A DNA stretch of 33,450 bases from JAVZOV01 sp049976445 (lineage in GTDB: Archaea > Thermoproteota > Thermoprotei > Gearchaeales > WAQG01). Positions 23,473-31,378 of this stretch are shown one piece after another. Made by a program: the position numbers and the translations under genes. Each line of letters begins with the position of its first letter. Positions within the stretch are counted from its first letter, which is position 1. The stretch covers positions 1 to 33,450 of the forward strand of contig JBMFIF010000012.1 of the NCBI GenBank assembly GCA_049976445.1, written 5' to 3'. The notes beneath the pieces are model-generated. The model did no database searches and was not told where the DNA came from. It worked only from the letters and a program-made list of their open reading frames with translations.

Positions 23473-24567
23473 ATGATGCGAACTAAAATTATTGAGCTTA
23501 TTAAAAAGTACGATCTAAATAACATTCATATAGGTACAATAGGAAGCCATTCAGCATTAGACATTATGGATGGTGCTAAAGATGAGGGTTTAAAGACTGT
23601 AGTAGTATGTCAGAAAGGAAGAGAGAAACCATACTTAATGTTTAAGAGATTATATGACGAGATAATAATCCTTAATAAATTCTCACAAATAATTAATGAA
23701 GAAATTCAAAAGAAATTAAGAAGTTTGAACACGATATTTATACCTCATCGTGCATTCACAACATACGTTCCCTACGATGATATTGAAAATAGATTCATGA
23801 TACCAATCTTTGGTAATAGAGATATGTTAAGAACTGAAGAAAGGTGGGCACCAAAAAACCAATATTATCTCCTTGAAAAAGCTGGTATAAGGCAACCTAA
23901 AAGATTCAAATCTCCAGATGAGATTGATCGGCCTGTAATAGTTAAAGTTCAGGAAGCCAAAAGAAAAATAGAAAGAGCATTTTTCACAGCAACTAGCCCA
24001 GATGATTATTGGAAAAAAGCTAAAGATAGGATAGAGAAAAAAATCATAACAGAAGAAGACTTAAAAAACGCTGTTATAGAAGAATTTGTCCTTGGTACAT
24101 ACTTTAATTTTAATTACTTCTATTCTCCAATAGATGATGAATTAGAATTTCTAGGTATTGATAGGAGGTTACAAACAAATCTTTATGACTTTGTGAATTT
24201 GCCAGCAAAACAACAATTAGATATTGATATACCACTCCAAAACATAGAGGTCGGACATATGCCAGCAACAATAAGAGAATCACTCCTAGAAAAAGTGTTC
24301 GACATAGGTCTAAGATTCGTTCAAACAACTAAAAAAGAATATCCACCAGGTATTATAGGACCTTTTGCACTTCAAGGAGCAGTCACAGTTGATTTAGATA
24401 TAGTGATATTTGATGTATCACCCAGAGTACCAGGCAGTCCTGTACTAATTACAACATCACCATACAGCAAGTTTAAACATGGATTTATCGTTGGAACTGG
24501 TCGAAGAATAGCCATGGAGATCAAAAAAGCTATAAACCTAAATAAAGTCACAGATATCATAACATAA
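23473..24567 (+). CDS. PurP-like ATP-grasp protein, divergent paralogue
   Basis: Homologue of formate-dependent IMP-pathway ligase PurP (5-formaminoimidazole-4-carboxamide ribotide synthetase). 364 aa from ATG 23473; an upstream extension overlapping thiL lacks family similarity. Conserved parts: TIGSHSALDIMDGAKDEGLK, FIPHRAFTTYVPYDDIE, FGNRDMLRTEERW, EEFVLGTYFNFNYFYSPIDD, PPGIIGPFALQG. The ATP-grasp glycine loop seen in the next gene as PGAKGGKGYF is QEAKRKIERAFF here, and the metal-site EFSAR is DVSPR. A second activity or loss of catalysis is possible. Confidence 0.8.
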   Translation: MMRTKIIELIKKYDLNNIHIGTIGSHSALDIMDGAKDEGLKTVVVCQKGREKPYLMFKRLYDEIIILNKFSQIINEEIQKKLRSLNTIFIPHRAFTTYVPYDDIENRFMIPIFGNRDMLRTEERWAPKNQYYLLEKAGIRQPKRFKSPDEIDRPVIVKVQEAKRKIERAFFTATSPDDYWKKAKDRIEKKIITEEDLKNAVIEEFVLGTYFNFNYFYSPIDDELEFLGIDRRLQTNLYDFVNLPAKQQLDIDIPLQNIEVGHMPATIRESLLEKVFDIGLRFVQTTKKEYPPGIIGPFALQGAVTVDLDIVIFDVSPRVPGSPVLITTSPYSKFKHGFIVGTGRRIAMEIKKAINLNKVTDIIT

Positions 24568-24580
24568 ACAGGTGACACAA

Positions 24581-25609
24581 ATGAATGAATCAAAAATAAC
24601 AATTGCAACACTAGGTTCACATTCTGCATTACAAATACTTAAAGGAGCTAAGGATGAAGGATTCAAAACAGTTTTAATAAGTCTAAAAAAGAGATTAAAA
24701 CTTTACAATAGATTTCGAAAATTAATAGATGAACTAATAGTTGTAGAGAACTTTTCAGAAATTTCATCAAAAGAAGTACAAGAAAAACTTCTTAATCTAA
24801 ACTCAATACTAATACCTCACGGTTCTTTAATCGAATATACTGATCTAGAAACTATCGAAAAGAATTTCAAAGTACCAATATTTGGTAACAAATATATCTT
24901 CAGATGGGAATCTGACAGAACACTTAAAGACAAATTATTAAATGAGGCGCATATAAGAATACCAAAAACCTATAAAACACTCGACGAAATTAATAAACTA
25001 GTAATAGTTAAACTTCCAGGAGCCAAAGGTGGTAAAGGATATTTTCTAGCATCGAGTCTAGAGGACATCAAAACAAAAATCCATAACATAGGATTAAAAT
25101 TAGAGGATGCATTCATCCAAGAATATATTATAGGCGCAACGGCATACATTCATTTCTTCTATTCACCACTAACCAACGAACTTGAACTAATAAGTATCGA
25201 TAAAAGATATGAGACAAACGTTGATGGATTAGGCAGAATTCCAGCTGATATGCAACTATCATTAAAACCAGAAACCTCATACCTTGTTATAGGAAATATC
25301 CCAATGATACTCAGAGAATCATTACTAGAGGAAATCTTTGAGATAGGTGATAATCTAGTTGAAACATCCAAAAAACTTATACCACCAGGACTCATAGGTC
25401 CATTTTGTATCGAAGGAGCTTATGATAAAGATGGTAATTTTTATGTGTTTGAATTCTCAGCTAGAATAGTCGCAGGTACAAACCTTTATACATACGGTTC
25501 ACCTTACACATGGTTATTATATGATGAACCAATAAGTATGGGTCGAAGAATAGCTATAGAAATTAAAAAAGCAATCCAAGAAAATAAAATCACAGATATA
25601 ACAACCTAA
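24581..25609 (+). CDS. purP: 5-formaminoimidazole-4-carboxamide ribotide synthetase PurP
   Basis: Archaeal purine biosynthesis: ATP- and formate-dependent conversion of AICAR to FAICAR. 342 aa; ATG 24581 follows GGTGA inside the longer frame. Matches the classical archaeal PurP pattern: TLGSHSALQILKGAKDEGFK, LIPHGSLIEYTDLETIEKNF, FGNKYIFRWESDRTL, KLPGAKGGKGYFLAS (ATP loop), GPFCIEGAYDKDGN and EFSARIVAGTNLY (metal ligands), GRRIAIEIKKA. Lies 13 nt after its divergent paralogue, probably co-transcribed. Confidence 0.9.
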   Translation: MNESKITIATLGSHSALQILKGAKDEGFKTVLISLKKRLKLYNRFRKLIDELIVVENFSEISSKEVQEKLLNLNSILIPHGSLIEYTDLETIEKNFKVPIFGNKYIFRWESDRTLKDKLLNEAHIRIPKTYKTLDEINKLVIVKLPGAKGGKGYFLASSLEDIKTKIHNIGLKLEDAFIQEYIIGATAYIHFFYSPLTNELELISIDKRYETNVDGLGRIPADMQLSLKPETSYLVIGNIPMILRESLLEEIFEIGDNLVETSKKLIPPGLIGPFCIEGAYDKDGNFYVFEFSARIVAGTNLYTYGSPYTWLLYDEPISMGRRIAIEIKKAIQENKITDITT

Positions 25610-25614
25610 AAGAT

Positions 25615-26001
25615 TTATGGTATGAATGCTATAGCCTCTACCTCTAAATCCACACCTCTAGGCAAATTACTTACTTCGACAACACTTCGTGCAGGGGGAT
25701 CCTCCAAGAAATACTCAGAATATACAGAATTAAACTCACTAAACTTGCCTATATCTCTAAGATACACATTAACTTTAATAATATTCTTTAAACTCCCTCC
25801 AGCAGCCTCAACAATATTTTTTAAATTATCTAAAACTCTACGTACCTTAGTAGTAAAATCGCCCTCAATAAGCTGACCAGTAACAGGATCAATTGGTATC
25901 TGTCCAGATATAAAAAGAAAAGATGAAGCGCACACTCCTTGAGAATATGGACCAATTGGTTTAGGCGCCTTTTCCGTAAATATAATCTTTTTAACAGACA
26001 T
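25615..26001 (-). CDS. ridA: RidA/YjgF family enamine/imine deaminase
   Basis: Hydrolyses reactive enamine/imine intermediates, such as 2-aminoacrylate, made by PLP enzymes. 128 aa from the ATG ending at 26001. Diagnostic motifs: KAPKPIGPYSQGV, LFISGQIPIDPVTGQLIEGD, KNIVEAAGGSLKNIIKVNVY, and the end PPARSVVEVSNLPRGVDLEV with the conserved active-site Arg. Convergent with purP, 5 nt between their ends. Confidence 0.94.
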   Translation of the reverse strand: MSVKKIIFTEKAPKPIGPYSQGVCASSFLFISGQIPIDPVTGQLIEGDFTTKVRRVLDNLKNIVEAAGGSLKNIIKVNVYLRDIGKFSEFNSVYSEYFLEDPPARSVVEVSNLPRGVDLEVEAIAFIP

Positions 26002-26116
26002 AAACATCACAATCAACTATCACAATCTAATACTTAAAGTTTTATCTCTAAACACTACTAAATATACGTCAGCATATTTTATAATTCAAAGTATATAATT
26101 ATAAATTACTAAAAAT

Positions 26117-26145
26117 GAAAACCTCGTCCTTTAGAGAAGAGAGGA
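26117..26145 (+). repeat. ACCTCGTCCTTTAGAG hairpin-like relic
   Basis: GAAAACCTCGTCCTTTAGAG then AAGAGAGG: the most degenerate member of the repeated IS200/IS605-end-like motif. Retained stem is CCTC/GAGG. Confidence 0.35.
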
Positions 26146-26223
26146 ATAATAAGGTAACCTCCCATCCAGAATTGATTATGAACAATCTTATTCAATTAAA
26201 AATATTGTTGACATGAATCACAA

Positions 26224-26298
26224 TGGAGCCGGGGGCGGGATTCGAACCCGCGTATAGCGGGTCTGCAGCCCGCCGCCTCACCGCTCGACCACCCCGGC
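26224..26298 (-). tRNA. tRNA-Cys(GCA), CCA encoded
   Basis: 72 nt plus an encoded CCA (26224-26226). Acceptor GCCGGGG/CCCCGGC, discriminator U73 as expected for tRNA-Cys. Anticodon stem GCGGG/CCCGC around CTGCAGA, anticodon GCA. T arm GCGGG-TTCGAAT-CCCGC. No intron. AT-rich ATATAAATAA upstream (26311-26320 plus-strand coordinates) may be part of its promoter though it is rather close. Confidence 0.95.
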
Positions 26299-26379
26299 TT
26301 TAATGTCTCCATATAAATAATGAATCTGGAAGTTAAAATATTTAACGTTAAAAGAAATCCTAAAAATTACACAATATGT

Positions 26380-26411
26380 CTCTCTCCGCCCTTTAGAGCA
26401 AGTCTTTCATT
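26380..26411 (-). repeat. CTAAAGGGCGGAGAG hairpin relic
   Basis: On the minus strand GAAAGACTTGCTCTAAAGGG then CGGAGAGAGAC, colinear with the consensus GAAAGCCTCGCC-TTCA-GGGCGGGGAGGAG of the other copies. Orientation opposite to the copy at 26117. Confidence 0.45.
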
Positions 26412-26510
26412 TTTTGTAAACTTAATATTACAATCAATAAACTTTGTGATTTTAGATTTGTCGATATATTTTTAAATAATTGTGTTAATTTTATAAAATT
26501 AAGTAAGCTA

Positions 26511-26523
26511 AAATTTAAATATA
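26511..26523 (+). promoter_or_regulatory. TATA-like promoter of the ECF operon
   Basis: AAATTTAAATATA lies 31-43 nt upstream of the chosen S-component start. No other promoter-like gap exists until the end of the phosphoribosyltransferase, so the four genes are likely one transcript. Confidence 0.5.
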
Positions 26524-26553
26524 TTTGTGAATAAGTATTATTTGATGATAATT

Positions 26554-27117
26554 ATGAATGAAAGTACTACTCAATTAACAAAACCTGATACTTTTACTGC
26601 AATAGCATATATTGTGATGTCATCAGCTGTCACGGCAGTTGGTTTTCTGCTCACTGCTCCAGTACCTTTAATACCTGGTGCCATACATTGGAGAGTTCTT
26701 GCATTTTTACCGTGCGTGTTTGGTATATTATTTGGGCCATTAATAGGTTTTCTTTCAGGAGCAATAGGTAATACTCTATGGGCGTTACTTGGAGGTTATT
26801 TTAACCCTGCAACACCAATATTTGATTTAATCGGAGTAGGTATAACTGGATTATTACCAGGACTTTTAACTAGGCCAGAAGATTCATTAAGTAAAAAAGG
26901 TCTTATCAAAATAAGCGCAATCTCATTTATTTCAGGTTTAATTATGGTTCCAATAGTTGCAGTAGGATTTGATTTAGTTGGTGTAGCTCCTTTTGGCCCT
27001 GCAGTAATTCTGTTAGCAATTAGTGACTTGCCACCAATTCTTATCGGAACTCCAATAGTAGTAAGGATCATTATTCCCACTTTAGTGAGAAGAGGTTTAA
27101 TACGATGGAGACTTTAA
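26554..27117 (+). CDS. ECF transporter S component (substrate-binding membrane protein)
   Basis: Integral membrane substrate-capture unit of an energy-coupling-factor importer, 187 aa. About five to six hydrophobic segments: AIAYIVMSSAVTAVGFLLTA, FLPCVFGILFGPLIGFLSGA, LIGVGITGLLPGLL, ISFISGLIMVPIVAVGFDLV and a last one ending in an RRGLIRWRL tail. The GPLIGFLSGAIGNTLWALLG stretch is typical of S components. The vitamin or base bound cannot be read from sequence. The terminal phosphoribosyltransferase gene hints at a nucleobase-like substrate, as inference. ATG 26554 chosen after GATGAT; 26545 is possible. Confidence 0.8.
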   Translation: MNESTTQLTKPDTFTAIAYIVMSSAVTAVGFLLTAPVPLIPGAIHWRVLAFLPCVFGILFGPLIGFLSGAIGNTLWALLGGYFNPATPIFDLIGVGITGLLPGLLTRPEDSLSKKGLIKISAISFISGLIMVPIVAVGFDLVGVAPFGPAVILLAISDLPPILIGTPIVVRIIIPTLVRRGLIRWRL

Positions 27118-28589
27118 ATAAACTGGTTGTTAAAAATTTGAGTTGCAGTTATGGTGAAAAACAAGTTTTAAATAACATATCTTTTTCTTTAAAAGATAAG
27201 GAAGTACTAGCAGTAATAGGATCAGCTGGGATTGGAAAATCTACACTAGCATATTGTTTATCAGGAATAATACCCAATAAAATTAAAGGAACAGTTAATG
27301 GAGAAATTCTTTTTCACAATGAAAACATTCTAGGAAAAAAACCTAGTGAATTAGTTGGTAAAATTGGTTTTATTATGCAAGATTATGATACACAAATTTT
27401 CGGTTTGACTGTTGAAGAAGACATTAGATTTGGTCTTGAAAATCTTGGATTTGACGAGGTCGAAATCGAAAAGCGAATAAACTGGGTCTTAAAATCATTA
27501 GGATTAGAAAGGTATAAGAAAACTTATACATCACAACTTTCGAGTGGTTTAAAACAAAAGCTAGTGATAGCATCTACAGTTGCTATGAACCCTGATGTGA
27601 TTATTATGGATGATCCTCTATTAAATCTTGATTGGATTGGAATTAAAAATTTGGAGAAAATTATTATTGATCTTAAGAAACAAGGTACTAGTTTTATAAT
27701 ACTCACTAAGCATATTGAAGGATTACACAACGCTATTGATAAAGTCATCTCATTAGACAATAATACAACAAATATTGAAAAAGTAAAATCATGGAGTATG
27801 TCAGAGATGAGTAGGATAAGAAAAAGTGAGGAGTTAATAAAGTTAGATAAAGTATGGTTCAAATATTCTAATGGAGATTTTATAATCAAAAATTTAACGT
27901 TAAGTGTAAATAAGTATGATATAATAGCTATAATGGGTCCTAATGGTTCTGGAAAAACTACATTGATAAAACTCATGAGTGGTCTCTTAAAACCAACTAA
28001 AGGTTACGTTACTGTTGTTGGGAAGGATACTAGAAAATATAGTGCATCTAAGTTAGCTAATCATGTTTCTATCGTTTTTCAAAATCCTGAAAAATATATA
28101 ACGTTTGAAACAGTATGGGATGAAGCTACTTTTGGTTGCAAAAATTTAAAACTTCCCTTAATATATGCAGAAAATTCATTAAAACTCTTTAATCTATATG
28201 AAAGAAGACAGGATCCACCTTACGAACTAAGCATGAGCGAAAAAATTAAGCTACATATAGTATCAGCATTAGCATTAAATCCAGACATACTTATTCTTGA
28301 TGAGCCAGTAACAATTCATGATACAAATTCATTAATGCCATTAAAAACAACAATAGAGCAATTACATAAGCAAGGTAAAGCTGTTATAATTGTCACTCAT
28401 GATACTGATTTAGCACTACACCTATGCAATAGAATTATTATAATTAATAATGGAACAATCGTAGCTGACAATACGCCTGATTTAATATTCTCTGATAATA
28501 AGTTAATAGAGCAAATTGGATTAAAACCCATAAATACTTATGAAATTGGATTAACAATTAAAGATAAATACTCAAGTGATCTTCTATGA
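27105..28589 (+). CDS. ecfA: ECF transporter ATPase, two fused ABC domains (EcfA1-EcfA2)
   Basis: Energises the transporter. 494 aa with two nucleotide-binding domains. Domain 1: Walker A GSAGIGKS (39-46), signature LSSGLKQ (145-151), Walker B IIMDDP (167-171) with Asp170 where the catalytic Glu is usual, and KH at 202-203. Domain 2: Walker A GPNGSGKT (278-285), Q-loop VFQNPE (about 324-329), signature LSMSEK (375-380, degenerate), Walker B ILDEP (397-401), switch THD (431-433). Site two (Walker A/B of domain 2 with signature of domain 1) therefore looks catalytic, the other weakened. Overlaps the S gene by 13 nt and the T gene by 4 nt. Confidence 0.92.
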   Translation: METLNKLVVKNLSCSYGEKQVLNNISFSLKDKEVLAVIGSAGIGKSTLAYCLSGIIPNKIKGTVNGEILFHNENILGKKPSELVGKIGFIMQDYDTQIFGLTVEEDIRFGLENLGFDEVEIEKRINWVLKSLGLERYKKTYTSQLSSGLKQKLVIASTVAMNPDVIIMDDPLLNLDWIGIKNLEKIIIDLKKQGTSFIILTKHIEGLHNAIDKVISLDNNTTNIEKVKSWSMSEMSRIRKSEELIKLDKVWFKYSNGDFIIKNLTLSVNKYDIIAIMGPNGSGKTTLIKLMSGLLKPTKGYVTVVGKDTRKYSASKLANHVSIVFQNPEKYITFETVWDEATFGCKNLKLPLIYAENSLKLFNLYERRQDPPYELSMSEKIKLHIVSALALNPDILILDEPVTIHDTNSLMPLKTTIEQLHKQGKAVIIVTHDTDLALHLCNRIIIINNGTIVADNTPDLIFSDNKLIEQIGLKPINTYEIGLTIKDKYSSDLL

Positions 28590-29305
28590 TAAGTTTAGAT
28601 CCAAGAACAAAGATTATATTATTCATTGTACTCTTTGTACTAATTTTCATAGTAACAGATTATTATTACTTTTTAACATTAATCATTGTAGCATTTATAA
28701 TAACCTTGTTTAATAAAAACGGAAAACGTTTTTTGAAATCTCTAATAAAATTCATACCAATATTGTTAATTGCATTTATCATGTGGTCATTATTTCATAA
28801 CTGGTCATTATTTCACATAAACAGTACAGAAAGTTCTGGCACAAGCATAGGCATATTCATGACAATTCGTCTTCTTGCACTTATTTCTGTTTCTTTATCA
28901 TTTCTCTTAACAATAAAGCCTGAAGAATTGATTAAAGCATTAGAAATCCTTAATTTTCCATACACTATTGCATTTACATTAGGACTTACATTAAGATACG
29001 TAAGCACTATATCAGAAGAATATAACATCATTAAGGAAGCACAAACATCAAGGGGATTAGAATTAGATAGCGGATTTTTATTAAAAAGAATAAAAAATTA
29101 CACATACGTTCTAATCCCTCTGTTGATTCGAAGTATAGAAACTGCAGAAAAATTAGTACTGGCGATGGAACTTAAAGCATTTTCACTTAGAAAAAACCGA
29201 CACAGAACAATTCATAAACTTAAACCATTAGATTACATCCTAATTATATTCTCACTAATAATTTTAGGCTTATCCATAGCTTATTATACTTTAAAGGTGA
29301 TTTAA
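28586..29305 (+). CDS. ecfT: ECF transporter T component (EcfT)
   Basis: Membrane scaffold linking S component and ATPases, 239 aa. Four to five hydrophobic segments at the N-terminal half and one at the extreme C-terminus (YILIIFSLIILGLSIAYYTL). The coupling-helix motif appears as EAQTSRGLELD (the Ala-Arg-Gly type motif, Ser-Arg-Gly here). LSFLLTIKPEELIKALEIL is also family-typical. Starts with an ATGA overlap and its stop abuts the next ATG. Confidence 0.88.
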   Translation: MISLDPRTKIILFIVLFVLIFIVTDYYYFLTLIIVAFIITLFNKNGKRFLKSLIKFIPILLIAFIMWSLFHNWSLFHINSTESSGTSIGIFMTIRLLALISVSLSFLLTIKPEELIKALEILNFPYTIAFTLGLTLRYVSTISEEYNIIKEAQTSRGLELDSGFLLKRIKNYTYVLIPLLIRSIETAEKLVLAMELKAFSLRKNRHRTIHKLKPLDYILIIFSLIILGLSIAYYTLKVI

Positions 29306-30010
29306 ATGAATGAAATCTATGTTTATGAGGGCCAAGAATATTATACAATAGGATTATTTAACCTTATAAGAAAACTTCCTATAGTACCTATTGATAACGA
29401 TATTTGGATAGCATCTGATGCTGAGCTTGTACTAAGTGATACTGAATTTATTAGCAGAGCTGCCCAAGAAATAGCAGAAACAATAAAACCATTAAAGCCA
29501 GACATAATAATAACACCAGAAGCAAAATCAATAGCACTAGCGTATGAGATTTCAAAAAACCTTAACCATAAACGATTCATCGTCGCCAGAAAAAGCATCA
29601 AAGGATATATGAAAGAGTACATAACTGAACGAGTTAGATCTATAACAACAAAAGAACAACAAACATTAGTGCTAACTTTAGATGATATAAAGCTCATTAA
29701 AAACCGTAAAGTATGCATCTTTGATGATGTAGTATCCACAGGAGGGACTATAAGGGCATTGGAAAATCTCGTAAAAAAGGCTGAAGGTAAAATTGTGTGT
29801 AAAGTTAGTATTTGGCGAGAAGGCCCGTGGTATAAAACAAATGATCTATTATTTTTCGATATACTTCCTATCTTTGTCTCAAAGGAATTTTATGATAAAA
29901 TTATAGAAAAAATGCAGTACTTTAATTATGTTGGTGATAATCTCCTAAATATTTCAAAGATCGAAACAAAGTCAGATTCTGATAATCCTAATCCTTCTGT
30001 CATTTTATAA
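29306..30010 (+). CDS. Purine-type phosphoribosyltransferase
   Basis: Type I phosphoribosyltransferase (234 aa) making a nucleotide from a base and PRPP. PRPP-binding signature VCIFDDVVSTGGT at residues 136-148. Adenine-phosphoribosyltransferase-like ARKSIKGYMKEYI (94-106) and DIIITPEAKSIALAYEI (66-82). It starts directly after the EcfT stop with GGTGAT as ribosome site, so base uptake and salvage are probably linked. Base specificity (adenine, hypoxanthine or other) is not shown. The last 85 nt overlap the convergent gene on the minus strand. Confidence 0.86.
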   Translation: MNEIYVYEGQEYYTIGLFNLIRKLPIVPIDNDIWIASDAELVLSDTEFISRAAQEIAETIKPLKPDIIITPEAKSIALAYEISKNLNHKRFIVARKSIKGYMKEYITERVRSITTKEQQTLVLTLDDIKLIKNRKVCIFDDVVSTGGTIRALENLVKKAEGKIVCKVSIWREGPWYKTNDLLFFDILPIFVSKEFYDKIIEKMQYFNYVGDNLLNISKIETKSDSDNPNPSVIL

Positions 30011-30792
30011 AGCTGAAGTGCAATAGCTGACATTGGAGTTATCGCTTTTATTCTTTGAGCTTCTTTCTGCACTATTTCTAAATCCTTTCTCATGTGTTTT
30101 GTAGCGAACTGCGTTGAATAATCTGTGAACAATATTTTGGGAACCTTTAATTCGGATGTAGGAGATCTTGCACTACTAAGTTCAGTTAATATTTTTGCTA
30201 TAATATTAGGATCAAGGCCACTCTTTATTCCAAAATTATAAGCCTCTGCTATGGCTGCAATATAAGAACCTAGTAACAAGTTATTCACAAGTTTTGCATA
30301 CAATCCCATTCCGTTTTCACCAATATAGATTATTGATGATGAAGTATGTTGCAATATTCCTTTAATAGTGTTAAAATATTCATTTGGTCCTCCAACTAAA
30401 ACCACAATCTTTTTTTGCTCTACCATTATAGAGGTCCCAATTACAGGAGCATCAAACATGATACCATCATTCTCCATAACTTTCTTAGCAAGCTCAATAC
30501 TAATTGAAGGTGATATTGTGGACATGTCTACTAAAATTTTTCCCTTCAAGTAAGGAAGAATTTGATTTACTACTGATGAAACAGCTGTATCATCAGAAAG
30601 CATAGTAATTATAAAATCTGAGTTCTTGCTGATCTCTTCTAAAGACCTTGCGTATGAAATTCCATATATTTTACTAAAGTTTTCCGCTTTATTCAAAGTT
30701 CTGTTATACACAATGTTAAGACTATTAGCTTTAACTAAGTTAGCTCCTATCCTCCAGCCCATTACTCCCAAACCTATTAAACCTACATTCAT
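29926..30792 (-). CDS. Beta-hydroxyacid dehydrogenase family oxidoreductase (3-hydroxyisobutyrate dehydrogenase-like)
   Basis: NAD(P)-dependent oxidation of small hydroxyacids or the reverse reduction. 288 aa. N-terminal Rossmann motif VGLIGLGVMGWRIGANL (3-19), substrate loop DAPVIGTSIMVEQKKI (114-129), catalytic Lys167 in GLYAKLVNNLLLGSYIAAIA. The common DAPVSGG motif is varied to DAPVIGT. TATA-like AAACTTAAATAAA at about 30808-30822 is close to the ATG, so the mRNA may be leaderless. A MITE lies just upstream of that promoter. Confidence 0.88.
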   Translation of the reverse strand: MNVGLIGLGVMGWRIGANLVKANSLNIVYNRTLNKAENFSKIYGISYARSLEEISKNSDFIITMLSDDTAVSSVVNQILPYLKGKILVDMSTISPSISIELAKKVMENDGIMFDAPVIGTSIMVEQKKIVVLVGGPNEYFNTIKGILQHTSSSIIYIGENGMGLYAKLVNNLLLGSYIAAIAEAYNFGIKSGLDPNIIAKILTELSSARSPTSELKVPKILFTDYSTQFATKHMRKDLEIVQKEAQRIKAITPMSAIALQLYKMTEGLGLSESDFVSIFEIFRRLSPT

Positions 30793-30829
30793 AACATTTC
30801 TTTAAAAATAACATTTATTTAAGTTTTAT

Positions 30830-31049
30830 GTAGACCTTGCTTTGTTGCATAATTTTGATATATTTTTGATGAGCTTTTCATGTTGAGTATTCTTGTGTGT
30901 TGATAGTTTGATGATGTTTTCTCACAATTTTAATGAACACTCCTAACTAGCATACATCAAACCACATCAGTAAGCATCATGAGATTGGAGGAAACATGCA
31001 AAATGCTCGACAAAACTACGCACGAATTATGCAACAAAGCAGTAGACCA
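30830..31049. mobile_element. MITE, copy 2 (204 bp) with near-perfect target duplication
   Basis: Core 30838-31041, same length and orientation as copy 1 (20394-20597) and clearly similar along the whole length by eye. Tips TGCTTTGTTGCATAATT and ATTATGCAACAAAGCA. Flanks GTAGACCT (30830-30837) and GTAGACCA (31042-31049), seven of eight identical. No internal transposase. Confidence 0.85.
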
Positions 31050-31378
31050 AAATATTTTTTATTAAGAATTAGTTATAATTTTTGCAACATGACAGATGAT
31101 AAGAAACAGGGAATTCTCTATTAGAAAAAATTAAGTGAACTATTCTCGACTAAAGTCTGATGCTTCCTGCTTCATAACCCCACCTTGCCCATAATGCGTA
31201 ACTATGAGTATTAGGCGAAGTTCGACAGGCACTAAGGCTGGCACCCACTATGCAAACCTCAATATTATGTTTCGACATATTTAAATGTGTTAGTTTTTCA
31301 TGAATGGGTTTTGTTCAGTGTTTTGCCCATTCATTCTAAAGTTGAAGTTCTGGGTTTCTGAGCACCCAATCTTATAAA
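31050..31378. other. Intergenic region with a possible transposase relic
   Basis: About 330 nt. It holds one short minus-strand frame (31150-31278) and a TTTAAAT-rich stretch near 31279-31290. No other gene, tRNA or strong repeat is seen. Confidence 0.5.
31150..31278 (-). pseudogene. Short open frame, possible tail of a TnpB-type transposase
   Basis: 42 residues from ATG 31278, ending YALWARWGYEAGSIRL. The EAGS-x-RL end recalls C-termini of IS200/IS605 TnpB proteins, but no zinc-ribbon cysteines or RuvC motif remain and no end hairpin follows. It may equally be chance or a small unknown protein. Confidence 0.25.

Noticed and set aside
26390..26411. TTTAGAGCAAG as a third copy of the AGCAA mini-intron
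   Set aside because: No GCGGG 3' part follows and the site is intergenic; it belongs to the hairpin relic on the other strand.
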